The notes: generated by a model not told the origin, from the sequence alone. Numbered from the stretch's first letter, positions 38,093-48,190 are shown. The stretch is 64,000 nt of DNA from Halarcobacter mediterraneus (GCF_004116625.1 NZ_NXIE01000002.1:1-64000), one strand, 5' to 3'. A program made the numbers and translations.

Positions 38093-39703
38093 CTATTTTT
38101 TAGCAGCTCTTTTTTTCTCAAACATTTGATTTATAAAATATTGTTGAGCAATTGTGAATACATTGTTTACAAACCAGTAAAGAGTTAATCCAGCTGGGAA
38201 CCATAAGAAAAAGAATGTAAAGATAATTGGTAACATTTGGAAAATCTTTTTTTGCATCTCGTCTTGCATTGTGTTTGGTGTAATTTTTTGTTGTAACCAC
38301 ATAGAAGCACCCATTAAAATTGGTAATACAAAGTATGGATCCATTTCTGCTAAATCATGAATCCAAAAAATCCATTCTGCACCTTTTAGTTCAATAGCAT
38401 TTAATAAAACTCTATAGATAGCAAAGAAAATAGGAATTTGTAAAATTAAAGGTAAACAACCACCCATTGGGTTTGCATTATGTTTTTTGTATAATTCCAT
38501 CATATGCATAGATTGTTTTTGCTTATCATCTTTATATTTTTGTTGTATCTCTTTCATTTTAGGAGCTAAATCTTTTAGCTTTTGCATAGAAACCATACCT
38601 TTATATGATAAAGGATAAAGAACAAGTTTAATTATAATTGTTAGAATTACAATTGTCCAACCCCAGTTTCCTACATAAGATTGTATAAATTGTAAAAATG
38701 TAAACATTGGCTTTGCAATAAAAGTAAACCAACCATATTCAATAACATCAGTTAATTCTTCATGTAAAGCTTTTAAATCATTAAAGTTTTTTGGTCCCAT
38801 ATAACCTGAAAATGAAATATTCTCTTTTGCATGAATAAAGGCTTGTGGATTATTTTCATCATCTGGCATAAGTGAAACTTGTAATGAATTAGTAAAGTTA
38901 TAAACTACTGTTGCATAATATCTGTCAAAATTAGACACAAATCTAATTCCTGTATATGATTTAACTTTATCTAAATCTTCATCTGAAGTTAATTCCATAG
39001 TTCCATCATTTAATTTTAAATATAAACCATGGTCTGCATACATATCAGCTAATACATTTGGTCTAAAGCCATTTGTAATAAAAAATTGTTCTTTTGAATT
39101 TGTTGTTACATTTAAATCATAGTGTCCATTAGGATATACTGTAAAGTTTTTTGTTAAAGTAAGAGTAGATAATTCTTGAGTTAATGAAAATTTTTGTATA
39201 GTATTTGTAGCATCTATGTTTGTTGAACTTGCTTTATAACTTATTTTGAAAGCTTCATCATTTATGTCTGTATTTGCGAATCTTACTTCTAAAGGTCTTA
39301 ATTGATCTGCTTCAAAAAGTTTTATTTGATTACCTTCTTCATCTTTATATTTAGATTCTAAAAGAGTTACTTGTGCAACCCTACCTAATTTATCTATTTC
39401 AATAATATTTCTATTTGTTTTAATTGTAGTAATAATACTTGAAGAACCAATTGCTTTGCTTGATAAAGCAGAAACAGATTTTGTCATATTATCTTCAGAA
39501 ACTGTACTTGCATTTGGTGTATTTATAACATTTGGTGCACTATTTTGTTTTTCCTGTTTAGCAATTTCTTGTTGTTTAGCTTTTTGTTCTTGTTGAGGCT
39601 TTAATACTAAAAACTCATAAGCTATAAAAAATGCAAATACTACTAATGTCATTATTAGCATTCTTTTTTGCATACCATTATTATTGTTCATGTTGTTCAT
39701 CAT
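38093..39703 (-). CDS. yidC: Membrane protein insertase YidC
   Basis: A 536-residue proteobacterial-type insertase. N-terminal membrane helix (about 12-30), large periplasmic domain (about 60-325), then five core helices with 'WGWTIVILTIIIKLVLYPLS' (positive groove), 'HNANPMGGCLPLILQIPIFF' and 'GLTLYWFVNNVFTIAQQ'. It overlaps yidD by 23 bases and inserts Sec-dependent and independent proteins, including Fo subunits. Confidence 0.96.
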   Translation of the reverse strand: MMNNMNNNNGMQKRMLIMTLVVFAFFIAYEFLVLKPQQEQKAKQQEIAKQEKQNSAPNVINTPNASTVSEDNMTKSVSALSSKAIGSSSIITTIKTNRNIIEIDKLGRVAQVTLLESKYKDEEGNQIKLFEADQLRPLEVRFANTDINDEAFKISYKASSTNIDATNTIQKFSLTQELSTLTLTKNFTVYPNGHYDLNVTTNSKEQFFITNGFRPNVLADMYADHGLYLKLNDGTMELTSDEDLDKVKSYTGIRFVSNFDRYYATVVYNFTNSLQVSLMPDDENNPQAFIHAKENISFSGYMGPKNFNDLKALHEELTDVIEYGWFTFIAKPMFTFLQFIQSYVGNWGWTIVILTIIIKLVLYPLSYKGMVSMQKLKDLAPKMKEIQQKYKDDKQKQSMHMMELYKKHNANPMGGCLPLILQIPIFFAIYRVLLNAIELKGAEWIFWIHDLAEMDPYFVLPILMGASMWLQQKITPNTMQDEMQKKIFQMLPIIFTFFFLWFPAGLTLYWFVNNVFTIAQQYFINQMFEKKRAAKK

Positions 39704-40028
39704 TATTATTTTTCCACTCCCGATTTTTTACTATGAGATATTTATCATTTCCTACTGGCACGTACCAATATTTGATTTTTATTTTTTTAAAACTAATATT
39801 ATTATGCCTTGCAATTCTTACAACAGGATAATCAAACCCTCCAGCAAAAAGTTGATTGCATCTTAATATGCGTGTTATTGTAAAATAAGTTGCCTTAAAG
39901 AAAGTATTGTTCTCATATTGCCATAAAGCATAATTGGAACAAGATGGGTAATATCTACAAGACCCAAAGGATAAAATGGTTAGATACTTTTGATAAAAAA
40001 GTATTAAATATTTAAATATTTTTTTCAT
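39681..40028 (-). CDS. yidD: Membrane protein insertion efficiency factor YidD
   Basis: A 115-residue protein with the Cys-rich YidD signature 'SFGSCRYYPSCSNYALWQYE', then 'RILRCNQLFAGGFDYPV'. An amphipathic N-terminus ('[16 protein letters not shown]') would attach it to the membrane. It overlaps rnpA upstream (17 bases) and yidC downstream (23 bases). The C-terminal extension ('KIKYWYVPVGNDKYLIV') is longer than in E. coli. Confidence 0.93.
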   Translation of the reverse strand: MKKIFKYLILFYQKYLTILSFGSCRYYPSCSNYALWQYENNTFFKATYFTITRILRCNQLFAGGFDYPVVRIARHNNISFKKIKIKYWYVPVGNDKYLIVKNREWKNNNDEQHEQ

Positions 40029-40365
40029 TTTCTTTTAATAATTGCAGTTTTTTCATTGCATAAAAAAAATCTTTTTCAAAATTTTTATAATCTTTTTCAA
40101 AAATTTTCTCTTTTGCTACAAAGATATATTTTCCGTCTATTAATTTATTTTCATATTTTAAACAAAGAGCCCTAAGTTTTCTTTTTGCTTTTGCCCTTTT
40201 GATTGCATTACCAACTTTTTTTGAAGCAACAAAAGCAAGTTTTGTGTTTTTATTAGGCATAAAAAAAGCGACAAAAGTATGGGTATGCCACCTTTTGCCG
40301 CTTTTATAAAGTTGATTAAAATCTTTCGAATTATTAAGACGGTGAGATTTACTTAAACAGCTAAT
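40012..40365 (-). CDS. rnpA: Ribonuclease P protein component, apparently without a standard start codon
   Basis: The frame encodes '[20 protein letters not shown]', then 'HTFVAFF', then '[20 protein letters not shown]', the complete RnpA pattern. The only ATG, at 40260, lies after the conserved FxxLYxxGxR segment. Between the upstream stop (40372-40374) and that ATG there is no ATG, GTG or TTG. The best candidate is ATT at 40365-40363, giving 118 residues and overlapping rpmH by 13 bases, with AAGG some 9 bases upstream. A canonical 82-residue product (40012-40260) would lack conserved residues. Confidence 0.8.
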   Translation of the reverse strand: MSCLSKSHRLNNSKDFNQLYKSGKRWHTHTFVAFFMPNKNTKLAFVASKKVGNAIKRAKAKRKLRALCLKYENKLIDGKYIFVAKEKIFEKDYKNFEKDFFYAMKKLQLLKENEKNI

Positions 40366-40487
40366 CTTTTTCTACCTTTAGCTCTTCTAGCTTTGATAAC
40401 TTTTCTTCCGTTCTTAGTTTTCATTCTGATTCTAAAACCATGCGTTCTTTTTCTTGGCGTGTTATGCGGTTGATATGTTCTTTTCAT
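40353..40487 (-). CDS. rpmH: 50S ribosomal protein L34
   Basis: A 44-residue basic protein '[19 protein letters not shown]' continuing to '[16 protein letters not shown]', the full-length L34 pattern. It has an AGAGGAATAAG ribosome site and starts the rpmH-rnpA-yidD-yidC-khpB-mnmE run. Its last 13 bases overlap the inferred rnpA start. Confidence 0.98.
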   Translation of the reverse strand: MKRTYQPHNTPRKRTHGFRIRMKTKNGRKVIKARRAKGRKRLAV

Positions 40488-40521
40488 AATCTTATTCCTC
40501 TATTCACAAATTAAGTCGCGT

Positions 40522-40559
40522 ATTATATTTAAACTATACTTAAATTTTGTTTAGTTTAA
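40522..40559 (-). promoter_or_regulatory. rpmH promoter region with inverted repeat
   Basis: A TATAAT box (40522-40527) lies 35 bases before rpmH, with no clear -35. Inverted arms TTAAACTA (40529-40536) and TAGTTTAA (40552-40559) lie immediately upstream of the -10. The repeat could be an operator or a hairpin ending clpB transcription. Confidence 0.35.
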
Positions 40560-40573
40560 GTGTCTTCATAAAT

Positions 40574-43150
40574 TTATTTTATATTTACTTCAACTTCATC
40601 ATTAATTAAATCAAACTCTACAGTCGACCCTTCAGCAATTTTATCTTCTAAAATTAGATCTGCTAATTTATCTTCAACAATTTCATATATTGCTCTTTTT
40701 AGAGGTCTTGCACCATATACAGGATCAAAACCTATTTTTGCTATATACTCTTTTGCTTTTGAAGTTAAAGAGATTTTAATATCTTTTTGTTCAACTTTTT
40801 TCTTAATTGAATCAAACATAATATCTACAATATTAGTAATTGCTTCTAATCCTAATTGTTCAAAAATGATAATATCATCTAATCTATTTAAAAATTCTGG
40901 TCTAAAATGACCTTTAAGTTCATTAAGAACTTCTTTTCTTCTTTCCTCTTTATCTGATATTTCTATAATTTTTGCACTTCCAATATTTGAAGTTAAAATT
41001 ATAATTGTATTCTTAAAATCAATAGTTACACCTTTATTATCTGTCAATCGTCCATCATCTAATACTTGTAATAAAATATTAAATACATCCGGATGAGCTT
41101 TTTCAATTTCATCAAATAAGATAACACTATAAGGTTTTCGTCTAACTGCTTCAGTTAATTGACCTCCTTCTTCATATCCTATATAACCAGGGGCTGCTCC
41201 AATAAGTCTACTTACTGCATGTTTTTCCATATATTCACTCATATCAAATCTTATAAGTGATTTTTCATCATCAAATAAAAATCTTGCTAATGTTTTTGCA
41301 CTTTCTGTTTTACCAACTCCTGTAGGTCCTAAGAACATAAAAGAACCTATAGGTCTACTATCTTCACTTAAACCTGCTTTATTTCTTTTAATTGCTCGAG
41401 AAATCGCTTTTAAAGCTTCATCTTGACCTATTACATCTTCTTTTAAAACTTGCTCAACTTTTAAAACTCTTTGTTTTTCAGAGTCCATCATTTTATTTAC
41501 AGGAATACCTGTCCATCTTGAAACTATGCTAGCAATTGCTTCTTCATCAACTGAATTTCGAAGAAGAGTACCTTCTTCTTGCATCTTTGCCCATTTTTCT
41601 TGATTTTCTTTTATTTTCGCTTCTAACTGAGGAATTTCTCCATATTCTATTGAAGCAGCTTCTTCATATTTCGACTCTCTTTTTGCTCTTGCAGCTTTTG
41701 TTCTTAATTCATCAATTTTTGTTTTTAATGAACTTTGAGCATTAAATGTTTGTTTTTCATTTTCGAATCTTGCTTCAAGAGCTTGCTTTTCTTCATTTAA
41801 ATTAGCAAGTTCTTTTTCAATTTCTTCAAGTCTTTGTTCATTTTTTTTAGATTTTTCCATTTTTAATGCTTCTTTTTCCACATTAACTGACTGAATTTTT
41901 CTTTTTATAGTTGATAAAACAATTGGTTCACTTTCTATTTGCATTTTAAGTTCAGCTGCTGCCTCATCTATCAAATCAATTGCCTTATCTGGTAAAAACC
42001 TATCTGTTATATATCTATCACTAAGTTTTGCTGCTGCAACAAGGGCTGAGTCATTTATTGTTACATTATGATGTGTTTCTAGTTTTTCTTTTATCCCTCT
42101 TAAAATTTGTAAAGCTTCATTTACATTTGGTTCATCAACATTTACAGGCTGGAACCTTCTTTGCATTGCTGCATCTTTTTCAAAGTATTTTCTATACTCT
42201 TTTAATGTTGTTGCCCCTATTGTATGAAGTTCACCCCTTGCAAGACTAGGTTTTAAAATATTTGCTGCATCCATAGAACCTTCACTAGCTCCTGCGCCAA
42301 TGATTGTATGAATTTCATCAATAAAAAGGATTATATTTCCTGCTTTTTTAACCTCATCTACTACAGATTTTAATCTATCTTCAAACTCTCCTCTATATTT
42401 TGCTCCAGCAATTAATGCACTCATATCAAGTGTTATAACTTTTTTATTTAATAGTGATGTGGGTACATCTTTATTTACTATTCTTTGAGCTAAACCTTCA
42501 GCAATAGCTGTTTTACCTGTTCCTGGTTCTCCTAAAAGAATTGGATTATTTTTTGTTTTTCTTATTAGAATTTGCATCATTCTATTTATTTGTTCATCTC
42601 TTCCAATAACAGGATCTAACTCTCCATCTATTGCTTTTTTATTTAAATTTATTCCATATTTTTCTAAAGCATCAAAATTCTCATCTGCACTTGCAGAATC
42701 AACAGTTGCCCCTGCCCTCATTGCTTCTAATTCTTTTTTTACCTCAGATAAATCTAAATATTTTCCAAGAACTTCCTTTAATTCTTTTGTATCAAAATTC
42801 GCAATAAGCCAAGTATCTATTGCTATAAACTTATCTCCTTGTTTTACAGATAAACCTTCTGCTTTTTGTAAACTTGCAACTAATGCTTTTGATAATTTGA
42901 TATTCTCTTTTGTTACTGAAGAAACAGAAGGTAATTTATTTGCATATGATTTTGTTTCTAATTCTATTGCTGCTTTATCTACATTCATTCTATTTAATAA
43001 TTGATTTAATACAGAATTTGTATTTGTCAATAAAGCCCATAAAAGATGAATCACTTCTATTTCTTGATTTTTATTATGTAAAGCTAATGAAACTCCTGAA
43101 TCAATTGTTTCATTCATTTGATTTGTTAATTTTTCAAATAATTTTTTCAT
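40574..43150 (-). CDS. clpB: ATP-dependent disaggregase ClpB
   Basis: An 858-residue Hsp100 chaperone that works with DnaK to dissolve aggregates. N-domain (about 1-145), AAA1 with '[18 protein letters not shown]' and '[19 protein letters not shown]', a coiled-coil M-domain (about 395-520), and AAA2 with '[19 protein letters not shown]' and '[16 protein letters not shown]'. I chose ATG 43150 because AAGGAG (43159-43164) is 8 bases upstream. An in-frame GTG at 43159 lies inside that site. Control is by a CIRCE-like operator. Confidence 0.97.
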   Translation of the reverse strand: MKKLFEKLTNQMNETIDSGVSLALHNKNQEIEVIHLLWALLTNTNSVLNQLLNRMNVDKAAIELETKSYANKLPSVSSVTKENIKLSKALVASLQKAEGLSVKQGDKFIAIDTWLIANFDTKELKEVLGKYLDLSEVKKELEAMRAGATVDSASADENFDALEKYGINLNKKAIDGELDPVIGRDEQINRMMQILIRKTKNNPILLGEPGTGKTAIAEGLAQRIVNKDVPTSLLNKKVITLDMSALIAGAKYRGEFEDRLKSVVDEVKKAGNIILFIDEIHTIIGAGASEGSMDAANILKPSLARGELHTIGATTLKEYRKYFEKDAAMQRRFQPVNVDEPNVNEALQILRGIKEKLETHHNVTINDSALVAAAKLSDRYITDRFLPDKAIDLIDEAAAELKMQIESEPIVLSTIKRKIQSVNVEKEALKMEKSKKNEQRLEEIEKELANLNEEKQALEARFENEKQTFNAQSSLKTKIDELRTKAARAKRESKYEEAASIEYGEIPQLEAKIKENQEKWAKMQEEGTLLRNSVDEEAIASIVSRWTGIPVNKMMDSEKQRVLKVEQVLKEDVIGQDEALKAISRAIKRNKAGLSEDSRPIGSFMFLGPTGVGKTESAKTLARFLFDDEKSLIRFDMSEYMEKHAVSRLIGAAPGYIGYEEGGQLTEAVRRKPYSVILFDEIEKAHPDVFNILLQVLDDGRLTDNKGVTIDFKNTIIILTSNIGSAKIIEISDKEERRKEVLNELKGHFRPEFLNRLDDIIIFEQLGLEAITNIVDIMFDSIKKKVEQKDIKISLTSKAKEYIAKIGFDPVYGARPLKRAIYEIVEDKLADLILEDKIAEGSTVEFDLINDEVEVNIK

Positions 43151-43152
43151 TT

Positions 43153-43179
43153 TTAGCACTCCTTATATATAACTGCTAA
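43153..43179 (-). promoter_or_regulatory. CIRCE-like HrcA operator
   Basis: TTAGCACTC (43153-43161), nine-base spacer, AACTGCTAA (43171-43179). The HrcA CIRCE consensus is TTAGCACTC-N9-GAGTGCTAA, so 16 of 18 bases match. It covers the clpB ribosome site and the start of the transcript, an effective place for repression. Confidence 0.8.
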
Positions 43180-43183
43180 ATTA

Positions 43184-43212
43184 ATTATAGCACTTGAGTC
43201 ATATTTTGTCAA
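43184..43212 (-). promoter_or_regulatory. Consensus clpB promoter
   Basis: Minus-strand TTGACA (43207-43212), 17-base spacer, TATAAT (43184-43189), all perfect. Strong unregulated initiation would result, so the CIRCE-like site directly downstream is probably what limits expression. Confidence 0.9.
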
Positions 43213-43224
43213 GAAATAAAGTCT

Positions 43225-45351
43225 TTATTCTAAAGGAAGTTCTATTTTAAAGCTCGCCCCTATATAAGTTTTTGAATCTATATGCATATTAATATTTTTT
43301 ACACTCAAATTTCCATGCATATGATCAACAATAATTTGATGAGACATATAAAGACCTATACCTGTACCTTGTGACTTATGTTTAGTAGTAAAATATGGTT
43401 CAAATATTTTATCTACTATTTCACTAGGTATTCCACCGGCATTATCTTTTATTTCTAAAATAAATTTATTATTTTCTATGCTTTCCGTAATAAAAATAAA
43501 TCTATCTGCTACTTTATTTGAGATAAAAGCATCTTTTGAATTATTTATTAGATTGATAATCACTTGTACAAACTCATTAGACAAACCTTCATAATAAAAC
43601 TCTTCATCTAAATACTTTTTTGAAACTTCTATATCATAATTTTTTAAACTTGCATTTAGAATTTTTAAGGCTTGATCTACAATATCTTTTATTAAGAATT
43701 TCTCTGAATTTTTATCTGATTTAAAAAAATTCCTAAAGTCATCTATTGTTTTTGATAAAAATTGAGTATTGTCAACTATAATATCCATAGTTTCAACTAT
43801 TCTATCATTATTTAATACACCAAACTCTTTTTCAAACTTGATTCCACTAGCACAAGTACTTATTGTATTTAAAGGTTGTCTCCATTGGTGAGCTATATTA
43901 CCTATCATCTCCCCCATTGAAGCCATTTTACTTTGTTGAAAAAGTAGTTGATCTTTTTGTTTTAATTCTGTAATATCAATTACAGCAGTTAATCTTAATT
44001 CTTTTCCTTCAAATTCAATAATTTTTCCTTGAACTAAAGCTTGTAATCTTTTTCCATCAGGTCTGATTAATTCAACTTCGTAAGGTTGCGTATTTTTTAT
44101 CAAATTTGATTTAACTAAATCATGATAATCTTCTTCAATAAAATCAAACATTTGTTTACCAATAAATTCTTTTTTTGATTCAGTGTTAAATAATTTTAAA
44201 GTAATATCATTTACATCAACAATTTTTCCATTTTTTGTAAGAACAATTGATTCCATGGTAGAATTAAATAAAGATTTAAAACTATGTAATGATTTTTCCA
44301 AATTATCTTCTCTTTTATCTATCTCAACTTGCATTTTATTAAAACTTTTTAATAAATTATTCAATTCCTTATAATGCAAATCATTCAATTCAACATTATA
44401 ATGTCCATCAGCAATTTTAGAAGTTATAGTTTGAAGTTTATCAAAAGAGCTAAAAATATTTTTTGAAAGACGAATACTTAAAAATATCGATAATGCAATA
44501 AAAAAGAAAATAATTAAACCTATAGAAACAAGTAATGAGATTAAAGACTTCATTATAATATTATGATTATCTCTAACTAAAATACTCCAAGATGTTTTTT
44601 TTATTTTTGTATAAGCTCCAAATTGATTTGATTTTAAACTTAATGATTTAAAAATAGTTTGAGTAAAAGGCTTTTCTTTATTTATCAATTGAGTAAATAC
44701 AGGAGAAGAACTTGCATTATATCTTTGTAAAACAAGATGTTTTGCATCAGGATTTATTATCATAACTCCACTTCCATCAAAAATTCTAATCATATGGCTA
44801 TTATCTTGAGATTTAAACCTTTGTAAAAAATCTGACAATTCAGTTAATCTAATCATAATAACACCAATACTTTTTTCCATTTTAAAACTATAAGAAATTG
44901 TTGGTTCCTCATCAATTGAAGACAAAAATACATTACTCCAATAAGAGTTTAAATTATCTGTCAATTTTCTAAAGTAAACCTTATTTGAATAATCAAAGCC
45001 TTTATATATATTTAAATTAGAAATTGCGTGAAAGTCTTTAATTACACCTTCTTCACTTAAAATTAATACTGAAGAAATATTATTGTTTATTTCTACAATA
45101 TTTTTAAGAAGCAAATTATTTCTATCATAATTTGAAGCAATATATTGAGCAATTTTTTCAATATTTATCAAGAGTTTATTTACTTCTTTATCAACTTGTT
45201 TTAAGACCTGATTCTGATTATGTTTTATAATTTCAATTTTTGAATTATATAAATTCCAAGCAGTTAAAATACCAACTACTATTATTAATGAGATTGAAAA
45301 GAAAATTAATACTTGAAAAATCTCTTTTTTTATACTTTTTACTTTAGTCAT
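43225..45351 (-). CDS. Sensor histidine kinase with periplasmic Cache, HAMP and PAS domains
   Basis: 708 residues. Membrane helix (about 12-33), periplasmic double-Cache-like sensor (about 40-275, 'FDYSNKVYFRKL'), second helix (about 280-305), HAMP, a PAS domain (about 355-470, 'LFNSTMESIVLTKNGKIVDV') and a kinase core with His near 490 in 'NIAHQWRQPLNTIS', the N box 'INLINNSKDAF', and 'DNAGGIP' and 'GTGIGLYMSHQI'. It overlaps the second of two binding-protein genes by 8 bases. No response regulator is nearby, so its partner is elsewhere. Confidence 0.9.
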   Translation of the reverse strand: MTKVKSIKKEIFQVLIFFSISLIIVVGILTAWNLYNSKIEIIKHNQNQVLKQVDKEVNKLLINIEKIAQYIASNYDRNNLLLKNIVEINNNISSVLILSEEGVIKDFHAISNLNIYKGFDYSNKVYFRKLTDNLNSYWSNVFLSSIDEEPTISYSFKMEKSIGVIMIRLTELSDFLQRFKSQDNSHMIRIFDGSGVMIINPDAKHLVLQRYNASSSPVFTQLINKEKPFTQTIFKSLSLKSNQFGAYTKIKKTSWSILVRDNHNIIMKSLISLLVSIGLIIFFFIALSIFLSIRLSKNIFSSFDKLQTITSKIADGHYNVELNDLHYKELNNLLKSFNKMQVEIDKREDNLEKSLHSFKSLFNSTMESIVLTKNGKIVDVNDITLKLFNTESKKEFIGKQMFDFIEEDYHDLVKSNLIKNTQPYEVELIRPDGKRLQALVQGKIIEFEGKELRLTAVIDITELKQKDQLLFQQSKMASMGEMIGNIAHQWRQPLNTISTCASGIKFEKEFGVLNNDRIVETMDIIVDNTQFLSKTIDDFRNFFKSDKNSEKFLIKDIVDQALKILNASLKNYDIEVSKKYLDEEFYYEGLSNEFVQVIINLINNSKDAFISNKVADRFIFITESIENNKFILEIKDNAGGIPSEIVDKIFEPYFTTKHKSQGTGIGLYMSHQIIVDHMHGNLSVKNINMHIDSKTYIGASFKIELPLE

Positions 45352-46450
45352 CTACTTTTTTAAACTCCCCATTAACCACTACAAAAGTGTTAAATTTTCT
45401 GCTTACATCTCCATTGTCATCAAAAATTATTTTTCCTTGTAAACCATCAAACTCTTTTTTTGCTAATATATTTTCTTTTATTTGAGTTTCTTTCCCCTTT
45501 TTTAACATTTCTATAATAATATTACTTAACTCATATGCCTTAGAAGCAAACATTGATGGATAAATACCATATTTATCTAAATATTTTTTTACGAAAGTTT
45601 TATATACTAAGTTATCTGCTTTTGCATTATAATCAATATTGAAAATAACTCCCTCTGATGATTTTCCAGCATTTTCTATAAAAGATGGTGTCATTGCCCA
45701 CTCAGATGAAGCAATAGGGATAGATAGACCTTTTAATCTAAAATATTGAACAAGCCTTGCAGTATCTACAGAGTTTGCACAAATTAAAATCAAGTCTGGT
45801 TTTAGTTCATTTAGATTTTCAATAAGTTTAGTTAAATCATCATTACTACTTGCATAATTGATAAAAGAGTTTTCCTTTTTTAAGATAAGAGCTTTTTCTA
45901 AGTTTAACAAATAATCCATTGAATAAGTTTTATTATGGGGATCATAAATTCCATATATATTTTTGTAATTATTTTTAATTATATAGTTTGAAAAAGAATC
46001 AAATCTTTGAGTATTGTTTGCCACATGAACTCTGAAGAAATTGTCATCTATACCTGCAAATTCATTACTAGCTGAAGATGCTGAAATCATAAACATATCA
46101 TTAACTTTATTAATTATTGACATAGAAACCTTTGACATAGAACTAGTTACATTCCCAATTATAATTTTAATATCATCTTCTATAAAAGCATTTATTATTT
46201 GTTTATTTAATTCTTCATTTTGTTTATCATCTTTAAATACTAATTCAATTTTTCTCCCATTTAATTCATAATTATTTTCTTCAAAAGCCAATAAAACACC
46301 ATTTACCATAGCATTCCCTAAAACCGAATATTTTCCAGTTAAAGCTCCAACGAATCCAATTTTAATACTTTTTTCTTCTTTTAATTTACTAAATAAAAAG
46401 ATGCAAACAAAAACTATTGTTAAGATTATTAAAAAATATATTTTTTTCAT
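45344..46450 (-). CDS. Type I periplasmic binding protein (LivJ-like), second of two
   Basis: A 368-residue protein with an N-terminal hydrophobic segment (about 5-20) and the Leu/Ile/Val-binding fold: 'IKIGFVGALTGKYSVLGNAM', 'NGVLLAFEENNYELNGR', 'IIGNVTSSMSKVSM' and 'LILICANSVDTARLVQYF'. No ABC permease or ATPase genes accompany it. The segment is not followed by a clear cleavage site, so it may remain membrane-anchored. It overlaps its paralogue by one base and the kinase by 8, which suggests a sensory role. Confidence 0.85.
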   Translation of the reverse strand: MKKIYFLIILTIVFVCIFLFSKLKEEKSIKIGFVGALTGKYSVLGNAMVNGVLLAFEENNYELNGRKIELVFKDDKQNEELNKQIINAFIEDDIKIIIGNVTSSMSKVSMSIINKVNDMFMISASSASNEFAGIDDNFFRVHVANNTQRFDSFSNYIIKNNYKNIYGIYDPHNKTYSMDYLLNLEKALILKKENSFINYASSNDDLTKLIENLNELKPDLILICANSVDTARLVQYFRLKGLSIPIASSEWAMTPSFIENAGKSSEGVIFNIDYNAKADNLVYKTFVKKYLDKYGIYPSMFASKAYELSNIIIEMLKKGKETQIKENILAKKEFDGLQGKIIFDDNGDVSRKFNTFVVVNGEFKKVDD

Positions 46451-47559
46451 TATTTATCCTTTAATTCCTGATAAACGCCATTTTTTATAGTCATTAAAAA
46501 ATAATCTCTTTGACTATCTCCATATTTATCAAAAATTATTTCACTTTGTAGTCCATTAAAATCTTTCATTTTTAATAAAGTTTCTTTAAAACTATCCAAA
46601 TTGTCATTATTCTTTAAAACTTCAATAGTAATTTTTGCAGTTTCATATGCTTGTAATGCAAAAAGATCAGGAAAACTATCATACTTATTTTTATACTTAT
46701 CTACAAAATCTAAATAAGATTTTTTTTGTGAATTACTATTAAAGGAACTTAAAAAAATCATTCCTTCAATATATTTTCCACCATTTTCTAAAAGAGTAGT
46801 ACCTTTTTCCCAACTTGAACCAATTATTGGTTTATTTATACCATTTATTTTTAAATATTGAACTAGTTTTGAAGAATCCAAAGGTGTTCCAATTATAACT
46901 ATTGCATCAATATTTTCTATTTTTTTAATATTTTCTAAAATGAAAGAAAAATTACTTGAAATTTCTTGAAGATCAAAAAATTTATTTCCACCTTTAGATA
47001 TGAAAGATTTTTCAAAATTTTTTATATAATTTTTACTATAAGTGCTATTATTTGAGTCATAAATTGCATAAATATTTCTAATATTATTTTTAATTAAGTA
47101 ATTTGATAGTTTGGTAAAACTTTCTGGAGACTGAGAAACATGTGTTCTTAAAAAGTTATCATCTTTTTTAGAAAAGCTATTACTACTTGCTGATGCAGAG
47201 AAGATTATAGGTTGATATTCATCATCAAAAAACTTTAAGGCAACATTAGTCATATAGCTAGTGCCACTACCTAAAATTAATTTAACATTATTTTGACGAA
47301 ACTCTTCAATTGCAAGTTTTACATAAGCTTCTTCTTGCCTATCATCTTTTGAGATAATTTCAATTTCTTTACCATTTAATTCATAATCAATTTCTTCAAA
47401 AGCAAGCTTTGTCCCATTTAATAAAGAGTGTCCTACCTCAGAATATTTACCACTAAGACCAGCTAAAAATCCTATCTTAATTTTATCTTCATATAAACCT
47501 CTAAAAAGTAAAAAAACTAAAAAACTAAAAAAGAAAAAGGCTATAAATACTTTTTTCAT
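46450..47559 (-). CDS. Type I periplasmic binding protein (LivJ-like), first of two
   Basis: A 369-residue paralogue of the next gene. Hydrophobic N-terminus 'VFIAFFFFSFLVFLLF', then 'IKIGFLAGLSGKYSEVGHSL', 'NGTKLAFEEIDYELNGKE', 'LILGSGTSYMTNVALKFF' and 'DAIVIIGTPLDSSKLVQYL'. The pair probably arose by tandem duplication and has diverged, especially in the ligand-contact loops. It heads the SBP-SBP-kinase operon and is divergent from rnhB across 64 bases. Confidence 0.85.
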   Translation of the reverse strand: MKKVFIAFFFFSFLVFLLFRGLYEDKIKIGFLAGLSGKYSEVGHSLLNGTKLAFEEIDYELNGKEIEIISKDDRQEEAYVKLAIEEFRQNNVKLILGSGTSYMTNVALKFFDDEYQPIIFSASASSNSFSKKDDNFLRTHVSQSPESFTKLSNYLIKNNIRNIYAIYDSNNSTYSKNYIKNFEKSFISKGGNKFFDLQEISSNFSFILENIKKIENIDAIVIIGTPLDSSKLVQYLKINGINKPIIGSSWEKGTTLLENGGKYIEGMIFLSSFNSNSQKKSYLDFVDKYKNKYDSFPDLFALQAYETAKITIEVLKNNDNLDSFKETLLKMKDFNGLQSEIIFDKYGDSQRDYFLMTIKNGVYQELKDK

Positions 47560-47623
47560 ATAGTTTCCTATTTTTTAATAAAGTTTTATTATACTACAAA
47601 ATAATTTATATCTGGGAGTAAAG

Positions 47624-48190
47624 ATGTTATGTGGAATTGATGAGGCAGGAAGAGGTCCTTTAGCTGGTCCTTTAGTTGTAGTTGGGGTAATTTTAAAAGA
47701 GAAGGTTGAAGGATTAAACGACTCAAAACAATTAAGTGAAAAAAAAAGAGAAAAACTATTTGATGAAATAAAACAGAAAAGTTTTTATCATGTTGTCTTT
47801 ACTGACTCTAAAACTATTGATGAAAAAGGCTTAAGTGCTTGCTTAAAACTATCGATAAAAGAAATTATGGAAAACCTAAAAAAAGAAGCTAGTAGTTTTT
47901 TAATGGATGGAAATACTTCATTTGGAATACAAAATTTACAATATAAAATAAAAGCTGATGCAACAGTTGAAGAAGTAAGTGCTGCCTCAATTTTAGCCAA
48001 AGTCAGTCGAGATAATTATATGAAAGAAATTGCTTTAAAATTTCCTAAATATATTTTTGAAAAACATAAAGGTTATGGAACTAAAGCCCATATAGAGTTA
48101 ATAAAAGAATATGGAAGATGTGAAGAACATCGAACTACTTTTAAAATAAAAGGAATAGACGATATTCTAAATCAAGATAGTTTATTTTGA
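47624..48190 (+). CDS. rnhB: Ribonuclease HII
   Basis: A 188-residue enzyme that removes ribonucleotides from DNA. It opens with 'LCGIDEAGRGPLAGPLVVVG' (catalytic Asp-Glu), followed by 'LNDSKQLSEKKREKLF', 'IKADATVEEVSAASILAKV' and 'KYIFEKHKGYGTKAHIEL'. Ribosome site GGGAG precedes the ATG. It converges with the next gene, their ends overlapping by 9 bases. Confidence 0.96.
   Translation: MLCGIDEAGRGPLAGPLVVVGVILKEKVEGLNDSKQLSEKKREKLFDEIKQKSFYHVVFTDSKTIDEKGLSACLKLSIKEIMENLKKEASSFLMDGNTSFGIQNLQYKIKADATVEEVSAASILAKVSRDNYMKEIALKFPKYIFEKHKGYGTKAHIELIKEYGRCEEHRTTFKIKGIDDILNQDSLF

Noticed and set aside
40491-40510. Possible DnaA box (CTATTCACA) upstream of rpmH, hinting at an origin
   Set aside because: Only one imperfect match is seen, without a cluster, an AT-rich unwinding element beyond background, or dnaA nearby.
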